Source: Neelides folsomi
Lineage: Eukaryota; Arthropoda; Collembola; Neelipleona; Neelidae
Direction: 5' to 3'
Length of the DNA stretch: 55,393 nt
Assembly: GCA_034687125.1 (NCBI GenBank)
Contig: JAQGBZ010000394.1
Span: 1 to 55,393, forward strand
Below the pieces are notes generated by a model. The model was not told where the DNA came from. It searched no databases and worked only from the letters and a program-made list of their open reading frames with translations. The position numbers and the translations under genes were made by a program. This document shows positions 9,944 through 22,599 of the stretch, in pieces (positions within the stretch are counted from its first letter, which is position 1; each line of letters starts with the position of its first letter).

Positions 9944-12594
9944 ATGCAAGTGAGTGTGGCAGGACTGAGGAGGAACATAAAAAACATTGCTCACAACTAT
10001 ACAGAGCCTCAGGTAAATAAAAAATTCATTGATTGTGAGATTTGAATGAACAATGAAATGATGAATCCATCAATAAATTGTCTCATTCATTAAATAGAAA
10101 AAAGTGAGAGAGGCGACGAGCAACGATCCATGGGGTCCGTCCAGCACTTTAATGTCCGAGATTGCCGATCTAACCTACAATATCGAGGCCTTCTCGCAAA
10201 TCATGGAAATGTTGTGGAAAAGACTCAACGACCATGGGAAGAATTGGAGACACGTTTACAAATCACTTGTTCTTCTTGAATACCTAATCAAAACTGGGTC
10301 TGAGAGGGTAAGGACCTAAATCCAATGTTGTTCTCTTATTCTCTTTGTTCGCTCTTCTTTTCATGATGTCTATTATTGCTTTTTATTATGATGAGTTTCA
10401 ACTTTAATTATAAATCACACAATAAATATATTTTCTTTCATTGAGCTCGTGTTGACTAGTTATGTATGTAAATGTATGTATGTTGATTGTCATTCAACCT
10501 TTTTGTATCTTTATAGGTCGCCCAACAGTGTAAAGAGAATATATTTGCGATCCAGACTTTAAAAGACTTTCAGTATTTTGAAGATAATAAAGACCAAGGA
10601 TTAAATGTCAGAGAAAAGGCTAAACAGCTCGTCACTCTTCTCGGCTCAGAAGAAAGACTGAAAAACGAAAGAACAAGAGCATTAAAAGCTCGGGAAAGGT
10701 ATTAAAATAAACACTAAAAACTGTAATTAAATATTCTATAAAACATCATTTTTACTAGATTCAATCTGACTTCGTTATTAACATTATATTAACTCTGATT
10801 CATTCTTTGTGAAATTTTATACTTGCCTATACCTGTATATTACCATACATATAAATGTATTTACAATGATACTTTTGATCTTTATTGGTTTGATTGGTGT
10901 AGGAGTTATTTTTGAATGAGGATAAGAATATGGATTCTAATCTCATATCACATTACTAACTTTACTAATTCAAATATAATTCTAAATGATTCATTGGAAA
11001 AAAATGTTTATAACGAAATAGGAATTTAAAATGAGTCAATGTAATTTGATCGTGATATGGGAAATGTTGGTTAATATGGATGAGTGTACTTTTTTGAATT
11101 TGGAAATCAAACCTAATTTATTAGGATGGATTCCAGGTTCGCGCAAACTATGTCTGGTTTCGGCTCATCCGACTCGAATGACACGACGCCCACCAGTCCG
11201 GTCTTCGCCCATAATTTTGCTGGAGACATTAACGGAGCATCGGCAAGCTACCCACCTCGTACGCGAAACAATTCAGAACTTGAGACAGCTCGTCCTCAAA
11301 CAGTCGGTGAAGAAGAGCTTCAGCTTCAACTCGCCCTCGCAATGTCCAAAGAAGAGGCAGACCAAGAAGAAAAACGAAGGCGATCGGATGATATTCGTCT
11401 TCAATTAGCCCTCTCGCAAAGTGAACAAGAATTCAAACATGTGTAAGTGATTCAATTCATTCAATTAATTTCGATTCATATCCGATCTAATCCGACCTCA
11501 TACAGCCATTTAAAATGTATTTTTATGGATTATTTTATAATTAATTTTCAATCTTTTGCAGTGGTTCTCCTATCGGCCCTGTTCCATCAGCCCATAAGAA
11601 AGAAGCTTCGAGTGCGTTAGTTGACTTGCTAGATGTGGATTTAGTGGGAGCTGCTGCATTGCCGTTATCAGGACCGCCACAGTCAAGTGGTCGACCTGCC
11701 GATCCTTGGGCTCCTGCACAACATGGAATGAATTTAATGCCGAAAGCGGATCCATGGAGTGGCTCAAGTAGCACAGTCACATCTCCTCAAGATCCTTGGG
11801 GTTCAAATCCAAATCCAATACCACCAGCGGGTAAAACAAAAGAAATATTCTAAATTCTTAATTTAAAGTAATATGTTATTTACCGAATTTGCCCCATTAT
11901 TACAAATATCTTATTACAAATACCTATTTAATTGAATTTTTAACGAAATTATTTATCCTTTACCTAATATAACGTTAATTTTACAGATCCTTGGCAAACT
12001 TCAAAATCTCCACCGACTTTAGCTTTGGCTGGTAATGATCCTTGGGGTCCGAATGGGGATTCCGGAACGAGATCGACCCCAACATTCGTCGGCCTAGATG
12101 AAGATGAATTTGATACCTTGTCAAAACGAGGACCAGGTGAAACATTCAAAATGGATCAATTAGGACACTCACTCCTAACGCCCCAACGAGGAAGTAATAA
12201 CAGTTCTCCTATCCATGGAAAAAAGAAAGATCCCCTTGAGTTCCTCGGTGAAAACAAAGGACTCGTGAATTTAGACAATTTGCTCCAAACGAGTAACAAT
12301 GGGTTCCAATCGGCACCAACTGCCGCTGCTGTTCAGAATCCTTTTGCTGGAATTCCCGTTGGACCTTCTTCGAGCCTCCTCACCACTGGAGTTGCAAATA
12401 CTGTGAACCCTTTCCATGTGGCCAATGCTGTTCAGAAGCCCTCCATGAACGAAATTCGAGAGAAACAACAACAACTTCAGATTCAGGGCATTGGTCAAAT
12501 GGGAGGCGGAATTCCGCCTCTTGCCCCTACCGCCGCTCGTCCGGCCCCAAACAATCCTTGGTCCCCGGTGAAGGAAAATCCCTTCCTCGACTGA
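9944..12594 (+). CDS. lqf: Epsin (endocytic clathrin adaptor, liquid facets type)
   Basis: Six exons, 9944-10012, 10098-10307, 10517-10698, 11137-11442, 11562-11830 and 11987-12594, give 547 residues. Residues 1-150 are an ENTH domain: MQVSVAGLRRNIKNIAHNYT, then KVREATSNDPWGPS and HVYKSLVLLEYLIKTGSERV. This domain binds PtdIns(4,5)P2. Two ubiquitin-interacting motifs follow, at about 212-228 (EEELQLQLALAMSKEEA) and 238-253. Several DPW motifs bind AP2, LVNLDNLL resembles a clathrin box, and three NPF motifs including the C-terminal NPFLD bind EH-domain proteins. The product acts at the plasma membrane as an adaptor for ubiquitinated cargo, including Notch ligands in flies. All expected modules are present, so the gene looks intact. 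Confidence 0.97.
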
Positions 12595-14579
12595 GGACTT
12601 TTTTTATATTTTCGATGTATATCGAGTGCTATTTTTCTTTTGGATTGAGTTCTCATCATATTTTACATCATTTCCACGAGATTCCATCGTCATCTGGGGC
12701 TTGGAAATTAATATATTATAATTGTGAAATTAAACCCGAACTTACTATGTCAATTCCATTTAGCCAAGGAAAGGATTCGAATCCCTAAACTATTTATATT
12801 CGCGAACGACAAATTAGTATACTATCTACATTTTATTGGGTATTAGTTTTTTTTACAAAAGCGATGTTGACGTTTCCTTCCACTTATTGCAAATGTAAAC
12901 AATATAATATTTTCAATCAGTTGGCGTTTTTAAATGATTAAAAACCGCATAGTTAAAATCTAAATGTAAGGTTATTTGTAATATGCTATACAATGATAAA
13001 CGATACAATATTATGAATAGTTTTGTTAGCATTTGTGATAACCACGCTGGAATATGAAACACTATTTTAAATTTTTAATACTGAAATTATCATTATCTTT
13101 ATATTATTTACTCGCCCTTTTACTCATGATCATGATCCATATAACCTACATACATCATAGTTAATATACCTTTTAATGAATATTTATTACATTATATTAG
13201 TTAATGGTTAAAGGGTTTTATATTATAATTAAAGAGGATTAAAGTTAATGGAAAACAAAGCAGTACAAGTGCTTTGAAATTGCTGAATGCTTAAATATGG
13301 ATCTAGAGTTATTTATTAATATATAATCACTTATTGAGGAATTATCTTACCTAAATATAACGAGAGTCGTGTTATCCAATTCAACGTTAATGGGAATTTC
13401 GCAATACTATTTACAGTGATTTATATTATCAAACAAAAATTTTGCTTTAAAACTGCGCATATTATAAAACAAAATATTTATAAGTTAGAAAGTTTGAATG
13501 AATCAATGAATGGACAAAACTTTTTCATTCATTCATTCATTCAAGTATACATATCTAATATACTTTACATTATATTTTTAAATAGAATAGCATTTTAACC
13601 ATTTTAACTATCATCATGAAGTGCATGTATTCAGTAATAGAACATTTAGTAAGTCATTTAATGAATACAAAAGTAGATTAAGCGTAAAAATTACTTAAGA
13701 ACACTCATTGGGTTAAATATTTAAATTCGTATAAATATCATAAATGTTTAGTCGAGTTATTTTAGACATAATCTTAGGTATACCAATATTCAGATAATTG
13801 TTTTTAAAATTATTTGAATAACGTCATTTTATTATTGTCAATACGATTTGAACTTGCTACTTGTAAAATTTTAAGGTGTTATGTAATCATTTAAATGTAC
13901 ATTATTATAAACTAATAAATATTAGATAAAGGAAATTTTACATAATGATCTTTATAAGGCCAAAAGAGAAACCGTTTTATCTGTAAAAAAACAATTTTAA
14001 CATAAATTATCACAAAATCTTGATAGTGCGTTTAAAAAATTCGCTGCTATAATCATGATAAAAATGTATGATAAATTCATGTGAATAATAAAACTATGAT
14101 CAAAAGAAATTCTTTCATTTGTTTCATTTAATATAAATTGTCATATTCATTATTTATTTACACATACTTACCTAATTACCTATATATACATAATAGTTAT
14201 AAATAAGTACACAAGACATGCATTTTAACAATATGCAATAATAGACATTATAAGAGTACTTTAAATCTTATAAACCTTTGATAGAATCTTTAAAATAAAT
14301 AAACGCACACATTCATAAGTATCAAAATTCATTAAGAAAATACAATTTGCATACATAATTATCATTAAAGATTTTCAAATATATAACAAATTTTTAATTT
14401 TTCAAGATTAAAGTTTTAAAAACCCCATTCGTATCTTTATAAAAAACGATACAAAAAGTTAAAAAGCTATAAAGACAATAAATAAGTAAATATTAAACGT
14501 ACGATTCTTAAATAATAAATATCGATGTATCGATAATTAAGGTGAAAAACAAGGGTTGTAGGATAAATAACAAGTAGAA
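12595..14579. other. Intergenic interval between epsin and MED25 3' ends
   Basis: The two genes converge here. The region is AT-rich and holds both 3' UTRs. A short TTCATTCATTCATTCATTC tract at about 13526-13544 is a microsatellite. No further gene was seen. Confidence 0.6.
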
Positions 14580-17500
14580 TTATTTGAGAAGATCAAGAAT
14601 TCCAACATCTTCAAATTGTTGTTGAGCTGGTTGACCTCCCATTCTTTGTGGTTGCTGCATCCTAAATTGTGGAGGAGGTTGTTGTTGTTGGAGCAGATGA
14701 CGAAGTCCAGGGTTTCCAGCAGGAGGTCTGATCATTCTCATCTGACCTGGTTGGGCCGATCCCATTGGTTGACCTGCCATTTGTCCTCCTTGCATCATTT
14801 GCTGTTGAATCTGTGGTGGTTGTCCTTGTCCTGCTTGTCCTTGCATTCCAGGATGAATTCCTTGGATTCCGGGCTGAATTTGATTTTGTTGCTGGAATTG
14901 GAGTTCTCTTTGCTGGGCAGCTTCAAGTGTTTGTTGAAGTTGTTGAATCTTCAGTAAATTTTGTTTTCGCTCCATTTCCAAAAGTTCAGCTTGATTTCCT
15001 CCAGCAGTCGAAGAAGCTGCAGCAACAGCGGCGGCCGCTGCAGCAGCAGCTGCTGAAGGTTGGACCTGTCCAGGATTTTGAGCCTGTTGTTGTTGCTGCT
15101 GTTGTAATTGTTGCTGCTGTTGCTGTATTTGCTGCTGTTGTTGTTGTAGTTGTTGCTGTTGTTGCTGAATTTGTTGTTGATTTTGTTGTTGCTGTTGAGC
15201 TTGCTGCTGCTGGACCTGTTGTTGCTGTGCTTGTTGTTGCTGCTGTTGTTGTTGAAGCAAAACTTGTTGAGGATGCATCATTTGCTGTTGCATCTGTGGT
15301 CCTGCCCCCATTTGTCCTGGCATTTGTTGTTGCTGTTGAAGAACTTGTTGGGGAACTCCTTGCTGAGGGACTCCGGGATAGTTATTTTGCCTAACAAGTT
15401 GTTGTTGGTTTTTCTGCTGTTGTATAACTTTCCGGATTCTATCAACAAATCCTGCTTGATCATTTGGAATAAAGCCTAAATACGCGTGACGATCTTTACT
15501 ATAAAGTAAGATGAGAACTTTGATGCTACATTGTGCTTGCTGATTTCCAATCCCAGTAAAATGAACACACCCAGCCTGAAAATATTAATTACATTAAAAT
15601 TAAAATTAGATATTAATTATATTAGGTATACATATTTTACATGCTATAGTAGGATTACAATTATAAAAGTGGTTGCAATAAAAGTAAGACCTAATATAAA
15701 TGTATTAACACAGAACCACAAAATTTTAATGGAATTACCATATTGAAAATTAAATCTTTAAAATTTAAATATCTTTAAAAATATTTCGACTTACAAACCC
15801 TGAGTCCATGACTCTGGTGAGACTCGCTAAAGCTTCGGATGTTTGGAGCATAAAAAGCACAGTTTTGACATCACGGAAATATCCCCCTCCAAGACTTCCA
15901 ACAATCGCCTTTGGAATCAACTGCATGATAAGTTTCCCTGGCCATCCATCTCCTTTCACTTCAGGTTCACCGCTCACAACATTGGCCGACACTTGGCAAT
16001 GAACTTGCCTTGGAATTTTTTGACCTTCTGGTGGACCTGTCAAAGATTAAATTCAATTATTTCACGTGATTACATTAGTAGTTAAAAAACAAACATCAAT
16101 TCATTCATTAATTTTTATTAAGACAATTGATGTTACCGTTACCCTTTTGTTTTTCATGCCACTCGAGGAGACCGGACCAAATAATGAGCCTTTCCTTTTG
16201 TTGATTGGGCTGAACTGCACCCAAGAGCGGAGGAGTTATCGTGGGACCGGGAGCTGGGCTGGTTACAAGAGCTGGTTGTGTTAATTGAGTTATTAAAGGT
16301 GATCTCTGAGCTTGCATCGAAGGCCCTTGAGGTTGAAGAGGCATTTGAAGCTCTTGGTTTCCTTGTTGTTGCTGTAAAACGTAAATGAAAAGTTCAATAA
16401 GTAATTGTAAATAACAATTTCATTATGTATGTAGACCAAGGCAAAACAAAATATAATATTCAAGTTCAATGTAATGTACCATAAGAAGCTTTTGTTGTTG
16501 GATTTGTTGAAGCTGTTGTGGGGTCATTGGATTGGTCCAACGGGGCTGTGGCTGATTAGGCTGAAGAATTTGCCCTTGTCCAATTTGTTGCCCAATTTGA
16601 TTTCCTTGAATATGCAATTGGTTTTGCATTTGTGCATTGGGAGTAGCTATTTGTCCAGGGGGCAATTGCTGATTTGGAATCATTTGTTGTCCCAATTGCT
16701 GTCCAGCCATTTGTTGCTGTCCAGACATTTGTTGCTGTCCAGCCATTTGTTGCTGTCCAGTCATCTGTTGCCCTCCTGGGCCCATTTGAACAAGTTGACC
16801 TCCTTGGTTCATTGGACTTCCCGCTTGCATCATTTGCTGAGGCATTTGCTGTCCTTGATTTAATTGCCCAGGTTGACCCATTGGACCTTGCTGACCCAAC
16901 TGAATTTGATTTGAAAGCTGTGATTGGCCCATTTGGCCCTGTGCCATTTGACCGGGTATCATTTGACTAGGTTGAGACATCTGTCCAGGTTGTTGCATTT
17001 GCCCTGGTTGGGAAACTTGCCCTGGTTGTTGCCCTGGCTGCCCCATTTGCCCTGGTGCTAATTGTCCAGGTGCTATTTGTCCTGGTGCTAATTGTCCAGG
17101 TTGAGAAAGACCTGGTTGCTGAGTTGGAGGACCAAGTTGTCCAGTAGATCCCATTTGACCTACACTCATTATAGGAGCTCCCATCTGCGGACCTGTGATT
17201 CCTTTAGCTCTGTTTTGTTGTTGGTGTTGCTGAATTGATATTTGTGATGGGGCTCGTGGTCTAAATTGATTTTGAAGCAAGGGGTTGTGTGATTGTTGCT
17301 GAGCATTTCCCATCCCTGCTCCAGCAGCAGGAACAGTGGGAAGTGGTTGGATGATCGGAGCCATTGAGCCAGATCCTGGAGATTGAGGAATTTGGGATTG
17401 AACAGTTACTTGAACTTGTATAGGTTGTTGTGGTGGTTGAATCGGCTGATGGATATTCGTCGGCTGCGGAGCAGCCGGAGGTGGAAGTGGATTTGAAGGA

Positions 17501-18843
17501 GGATTTGGTTGCGGAACACTTGGCATCGGACTTGGTTGAGAACCAATGCCATTTGTATTTTGTTTTAGAAGCGGACTGTCTGGTAATGATTTAGGTGCTG
17601 GAATTGTTACTATTGAAGGAGTGATCGCACGCTCCTGATTGAAAAATAATTTTATGGTTATTTAAAAATTAACAATTAAACTTGGTAGGATTGTATGAAT
17701 AGTAAAAAATGTTCTTACCTGAAGTGTAAATCCTTTCAATAAAATAAGATGTCTAGGATCTTTCGAATAAGTTTTTTGCAAAGATGATTCACCTCCAGCT
17801 CGATCAAATATATTTATAAGAGCTGTAAATGTAAGATAAATAGGTTAATCGATTTACTAATACATATGACGATACTGATACTTGTATTCTTTAAATTAAA
17901 GGTTCAACCTGGAATTTTTCGAGGTGACATTATGCTCAAATTAATTCCCTTTTCTAACATGAAAGCTGCGAGCTGTTCAGCAGTTCTATTACGATAAGAT
18001 CCATCACTTCCAACTGCTTCAGTAACTGGGAGCCCGTATGGCTTACAATTACAAATTAAAATGACGTGTTGGTTAGCTAAAACATAATATACGCCCATTA
18101 ACACATCAGAAAAGTGAAGATTATATTTGAACACAAAGAATATTATTAAAAATAAAATAATAATTATGATGCACTTCACCTTTAGTACCATTTGGAGTAT
18201 TCCTATATTTATTTAAATCTTGAAGGCACTGTAAGGCCGCAGCGAGGCCTTCACCAACATGAGCAGCAGCTTCTCCATGCCCTCCAGAAAATCTAAAAAT
18301 AACCATAATTCAATGAATTAACAATTCAACTTATCGAATAATTTAATTAGTAAGCAAATGCTCTCACTGGATCGATTCAATTTGATTTAATAGTTTTCCA
18401 GGTGTTGTAATAGGCCCCCTCGTCTCTGTTAAGTAGCCGGGTAAAATGTCGGATGCATGGAATATAACAATCCCATACAATGTGTAATTACTCTATAAAG
18501 AACAAAATTTTCATTTCACAACTTATAACTTATCACAATTAAAATTTGAAATCGTATAGTTTTACTCACATCAGATCCACACGAGTCTTTATCTTCCACA
18601 TTTCCTCCTGACAGTTGCCTACAATTATACAATCCATCAATTAATAATTAAACAACAACAAAATATACCAACAAAAGCCGTTAACCATTAAAAACCATAA
18701 AATTATTAAATTAAAAACACTTACTCCAATGTCGGTATAATGTAAGGTTGTTTGAGTTCATTAAGATATGCTCCGCACAATGCGGTTCCTTCAATCACAA
18801 AGATGACATCGTTGAGTTGATTCGGTCCCGGTGAAATCGTCAT
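14580..18843 (-). CDS. MED25: Mediator complex subunit 25
   Basis: Ten exons on the minus strand: 18843-18725, 18618-18570, 18492-18368, 18292-18180, 18076-17909, 17822-17719, 17634-16480, 16371-16143 (or 16137), 16036-15795 and 15575-14580. They give about 1099 residues. Residues 1-225 form the VWA domain that anchors MED25 to Mediator ([19 protein letters not shown], then [20 protein letters not shown]). A long Pro/Gln-rich linker follows (about 227-640). The ACID/PTOV activator-binding domain spans about 640-850 ([40 protein letters not shown]). After a polyglutamine tract come a nuclear-receptor-box LRHLL and a C-terminal DVGILDLLK that resembles the acidic end of the human protein. It is longer than human MED25 (about 750 residues), mostly through Gln/Gly/Pro repeats. 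Confidence 0.95.
15060..15270 (-). repeat. CAG/CAA polyglutamine repeat in MED25
   Basis: Interrupted CAG and CAA codons encode mostly Gln over about 70 residues in the MED25 C-terminal region, followed by a short polyalanine stretch (15003-15053). The opposite strand reads as long Leu/Val/Ala open frames, which are artefacts of the repeat. Confidence 0.85.
16680..17110 (-). repeat. Short-period Gln/Gly/Pro/Met repeat in the MED25 linker
   Basis: Units such as [18 protein letters not shown] and [18 protein letters not shown] recur in the coding sequence, with the DNA word CCATTTGTTGCTGTCCAG repeated in tandem near 16708-16765. The repeats are in frame and likely vary in number between individuals. 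Confidence 0.75.
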
Positions 18844-19413
18844 CCTCTATTTCCAATAATTAAATAACCACCACAAAAGTACTTGATTAACGAAATTGAA
18901 AAATGACTTCAATCTTCAATTATTGCAGTTCAATTATGCAATTCAATATTCGACCCTGCAGTACTGTAGTGCAATTCTGTCTTGTGTTTTGGGGATAACA
19001 CAGCAATTCAATTCCAATGATAGTAGCAATGGGATAGGACTTTGCATGTATTTAATAAATGTATGGTATGGGATATTGTATGGGAATATTGTATGGGAAT
19101 ATGTGTATGGGATGCAATGTAAATGTAATGTAATGTTTTGGTGATTGTGGGACTTTGATTTTATTTGAGTATGGAGATAGTCGCGAGGGAGAGTGGAGAG
19201 AATCTGAACCACTTGGATTCTCCTCATTTCTCTTCATCCCCTCACCACCCTACATTTTTTAACGACTGGGCAGCATAGGGAAAACAAACCAAGAAGTTGT
19301 CTGACCATCCCACTCCATTGCTAACCCAGAGGAAGGAAACAAGGATTTGAAACTTTAATCATTTTTACTCACTTCCTTTACTACACATATTAATATATAT
19401 TAAACTCAACAAC
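18844..19413. promoter_or_regulatory. Head-to-head intergenic region, MED25 and zinc-finger gene
   Basis: The MED25 start (minus) and the zinc-finger start (plus) are 570 bp apart and divergent, so this interval must contain both promoters. It includes a degenerate repeat of GTATGGGAATATTG-like words at about 19059-19112. No TATA box could be assigned with confidence. Confidence 0.55.
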
Positions 19414-21301
19414 ATGGAATTAACCAAGGTAGAAATCCAGGAGGATGTCGGAGTAATGAAGGACACAATTACGAGGCTAAATAGCCGACTTCAGGCCATG
19501 GAGTCATACATTGCTGGAAAATTTGGTAAGATTCGGATTGACGGTCCGAAGTTTGACAAAGATACAACTTTCGATTTTAATGTCAATTCATATAACTTGA
19601 ATGTTTCATTGTAGGAGATGTAGCTGTCAGTGAGTTTAATCAAAATTTTGAGAAGGAGAGAAATGTCTTCAGCCTCATTCCTGGTTAGCTTTAATGAGCT
19701 TTTTTATCATGAAATTACGTTATAAAATGGAATGGATTTTGAATATAAATTCTATTTAATTTATTATTGATAAAAACGGTTAAATCTTTAAAGATTAATT
19801 TAAAGCCAGTTTAAGAATGGGCTATATGGTTTTTTCTGATTTTACTGGATTTATTGAAATAAGTGTAAACATTAAATATGCATGCTCTTTTTATTATGAA
19901 ATATGAAATCAAAATATGGATTGCTCACAATGTTTTTATTCTGTTTATTATAGCTGGAGAATATGTCACGGTGCAGATTGCGCCTAGTGGATCTCAGGGA
20001 TTTACGACTGGGAATTTCATTAGTAAGTTGATAATTTAAGCAAGGATTTTGTTAATAATGGGCATTGGTATAATAAATGATATAATGCTATTGACGAAAT
20101 TGTCATTGTGTGTATAATTTTAATAAAATTGTTTTATTTTAATTTATAGCGACTGGGGGTCAGACTTTAAAGCCCAGTGCAAATAACAAGAATAGTTTCG
20201 AGATTCATCTTCAAGATGACTTGATATTTCCCATAACAGCCATCCCGTCTAATTCTTATTCTACCAGCACTGTATCGCTAAGTGGTGAGCTTACTCATTT
20301 TACTACAGACATTTATTTCAAAATTGATTGATTATGATATGAAAAAATATTTGATTATAAAATGGATTTTCGATTTTAAAGATATCGCTCAAGTTGCGAC
20401 TGTAACAACAATTCCGGACACGAAATCTCTCACAGTTGCATCATCGAGAAATTTGGGGAAAGGAAAATCCATTGTTTTAGAATCTGAGAAGAAACACGAA
20501 TGTCAGACATGTTTCAAGCGATACAAAAGGAAAGACCATTTGAAAGATCACATGAGGTCTCACTCAGCGACTGCTACAACAACACATATTATTCCTGTTC
20601 AAATCAACGCCCAAGGACATGCCCAAATTGTTCCAAGTAGTGATCCAGAACGCAAACACGCCTGCCCAATTTGCCACAAAACATACAAAAGACGAGGACA
20701 TGTGAATCAACACATCAAACTTGCCCACACCGATGACAAAAAATTCAAATGCGTCCGATGCGACAAGGCATTTGGTCAAAACTCCATGTTGGTCCAACAT
20801 CTCAAACGCTGTCAAGAAACCTTGAAAAAGTTCTCTTGTGAATATTGTGAAAAGAAGTTCCTCACTAATCCAGAATTGACCAAACATAAGAGAACTCACA
20901 CCGGAGAAAAACCTTTTGCTTGTCCAATTTGCGGCAAATCTTTTGCTATCAAATCCAACGTGGACACTCATATGCGGGTTCATACAGGAGTGAAACCAGT
21001 GAGTTGCCCAATTTGTGGAAGAGGATTCTCAAGAAAAGAAGTTGTGGAGAAGCATATGAGGGTTCACACAACGGAGAAAAAGTTTCAGTGCAAAGATTGT
21101 ACTGAAGTGTTCCTTAGAAAATACCATCTCACATGTCATTGGAACCAGGCTCATAAAGTGAAGTATACCTTCACCGATGAAGAACTTTATGGCGAAGGGG
21201 AGGAAGGAGATCCTTCTGAAAACCAAACACATGAAATTCTCACTGAGATAATTGCGCCCCATTCACCTGCTCCCACTTTGGAAAATGCTTCTTCAGAATA
21301 A
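19414..21301 (+). CDS. C2H2 zinc-finger protein with seven fingers
   Basis: Five exons, 19414-19525, 19615-19683, 19954-20022, 20150-20284 and 20382-21301, join in phase to 434 residues. The N-terminus (MELTKVEIQEDVGVMKDTIT) may form a short coiled coil. The next about 120 residues match no domain I recognise. Seven fingers occupy about residues 169-387. Finger 3 ends in Cys instead of the last His (MLVQHLKRC), and fingers 4-6 carry TGEKP-like linkers. It is probably a sequence-specific nuclear DNA-binding protein; the target is unknown. No BTB, ZAD or KRAB domain is visible. A possible AATAAA lies far downstream at 22066. All zinc fingers lie on the last exon, so alternative N-termini are possible. 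Confidence 0.9.
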
Positions 21302-22290
21302 CTTCTTTTTCAAAAAGATTCTTTTTTGTAGCTTGTTAGCTATTTACAATATTTTGTATCGTGGTTTTGATAAGACTTGACTTGACACATATACTATATT
21401 ATATTGTATTAACACGATGTTAATTCATTAAGCGAGTGAAAGGATAATATTGCTTAAGTTTTTATAATTTTTGGTTAAATTATATATTAATGGCCTTATT
21501 GTTTAAATTGATAGTTCAAATAACAATTTGAAAGCAATTCGATTGGAAGCCTAGAAAGTATCCAGGAATAGACGATGTAGATGTAGGTAGGTGTAGATAT
21601 ATTTGACTATTATTACATAGTTATTATACTGTCTAGTATAATGGTATAAATGCAAATGTGCAATACTCACTTTAGTATAAATATAGAGACGATTCAGAAT
21701 CATTTATTGCTGACTGACTCTTTAGTAATTTTTGTTTTTATAATGATTTTAAATTCATTTTAAGATTTTCTTATAAAAGAACGACATTTTGTCGTTAAAT
21801 TAAACTTGTGATTCGCTAATATTAAATTGGTCATTTGACTCTCTGTCAGTTACAAAATGCATAAAAGCATACGAAATTCTAAGTCGTTAAACATTAGATA
21901 TGAACATGGAAGGGTTAGATTAGTTCATCCTGGGATTTTTACACGTAAATTTGATTTAATTATTATTATTAGCTAATTGGAGGAGCAAAGTGTTAAAATT
22001 ATAGTATTATTTTAAATATAATAATAATGTTGTAAGTTGTAATGTTTTATGTATTTAAAATTTCTAATAAATATAATGTTTGTTTTATTTCATCTATACT
22101 TTATTGGGAAATGACATCAATGATGAATTTCAAGGAGTGTAGATGAATTTATTAAAATTATTCTAAATAAGTAATATTTATGGCCCTTTCTATTTAGCAC
22201 TAATTGCACTAATCTTGAAATTCTGCACTAAATGCACTCACAGAACGACTGCACTAATTGCACTAATCCTAATATAATAATAATATTGCA
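21302..22290 (+). other. 3' flank of the zinc-finger gene
   Basis: AT-rich, probably a long 3' UTR ending near the AATAAA at 22066-22071. The word GCACTAATTGCACTAAT occurs at about 22196 and 22250, a small local repeat. No coding exon was found, including the missing first exon of malectin. Confidence 0.45.
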
Positions 22291-22440
22291 CCAATTCTCC
22301 GCTAGAGGAATAGTGCACTTACATTAGGAAAGACAAAAGTAGTCAGATAGTTCCCATACTCATATATGATGTGGAGGGCATTAAAGGGACCAACTTTGTA
22401 TAGGGTGCATAAGAGATCGGTCGAACCAATTCTCCGCTAG
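22291..22440 (+). repeat. Direct repeat of CCAATTCTCCGCTAG
   Basis: The 15-base word occurs at 22291-22305 and again at about 22426-22440. The copies lie next to the retrotransposon remnant and may mark its end or an unrelated insertion. Confidence 0.55.
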
Positions 22441-22599
22441 GAGGATGTTGTTTTCTGGAACTGCTCTCGTATTACAAAATACGATGAAACTCACTTAGGC
22501 CAATTTTGACCCATTGTAAATTTCTCATAACAGTTTAATTTTACTGATAAAGCACTTCTAGTCTCTTGCCTTATAAAAGAACAACCAATGCGACATAGG

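Noticed and set aside
14765..15479. Long plus-strand open frames rich in Leu, Val and Ala opposite MED25
   Set aside because: They are the complement of the CAG/CAA polyglutamine tract; MED25 on the minus strand explains them.
16474..16970. Plus-strand open frames of 98-129 codons opposite the MED25 linker
   Set aside because: Repeat-driven antisense shadows with no domain or splice support.
20564..20983. Minus-strand 139-codon frame opposite the zinc fingers
   Set aside because: Antisense shadow of conserved zinc-finger codons.
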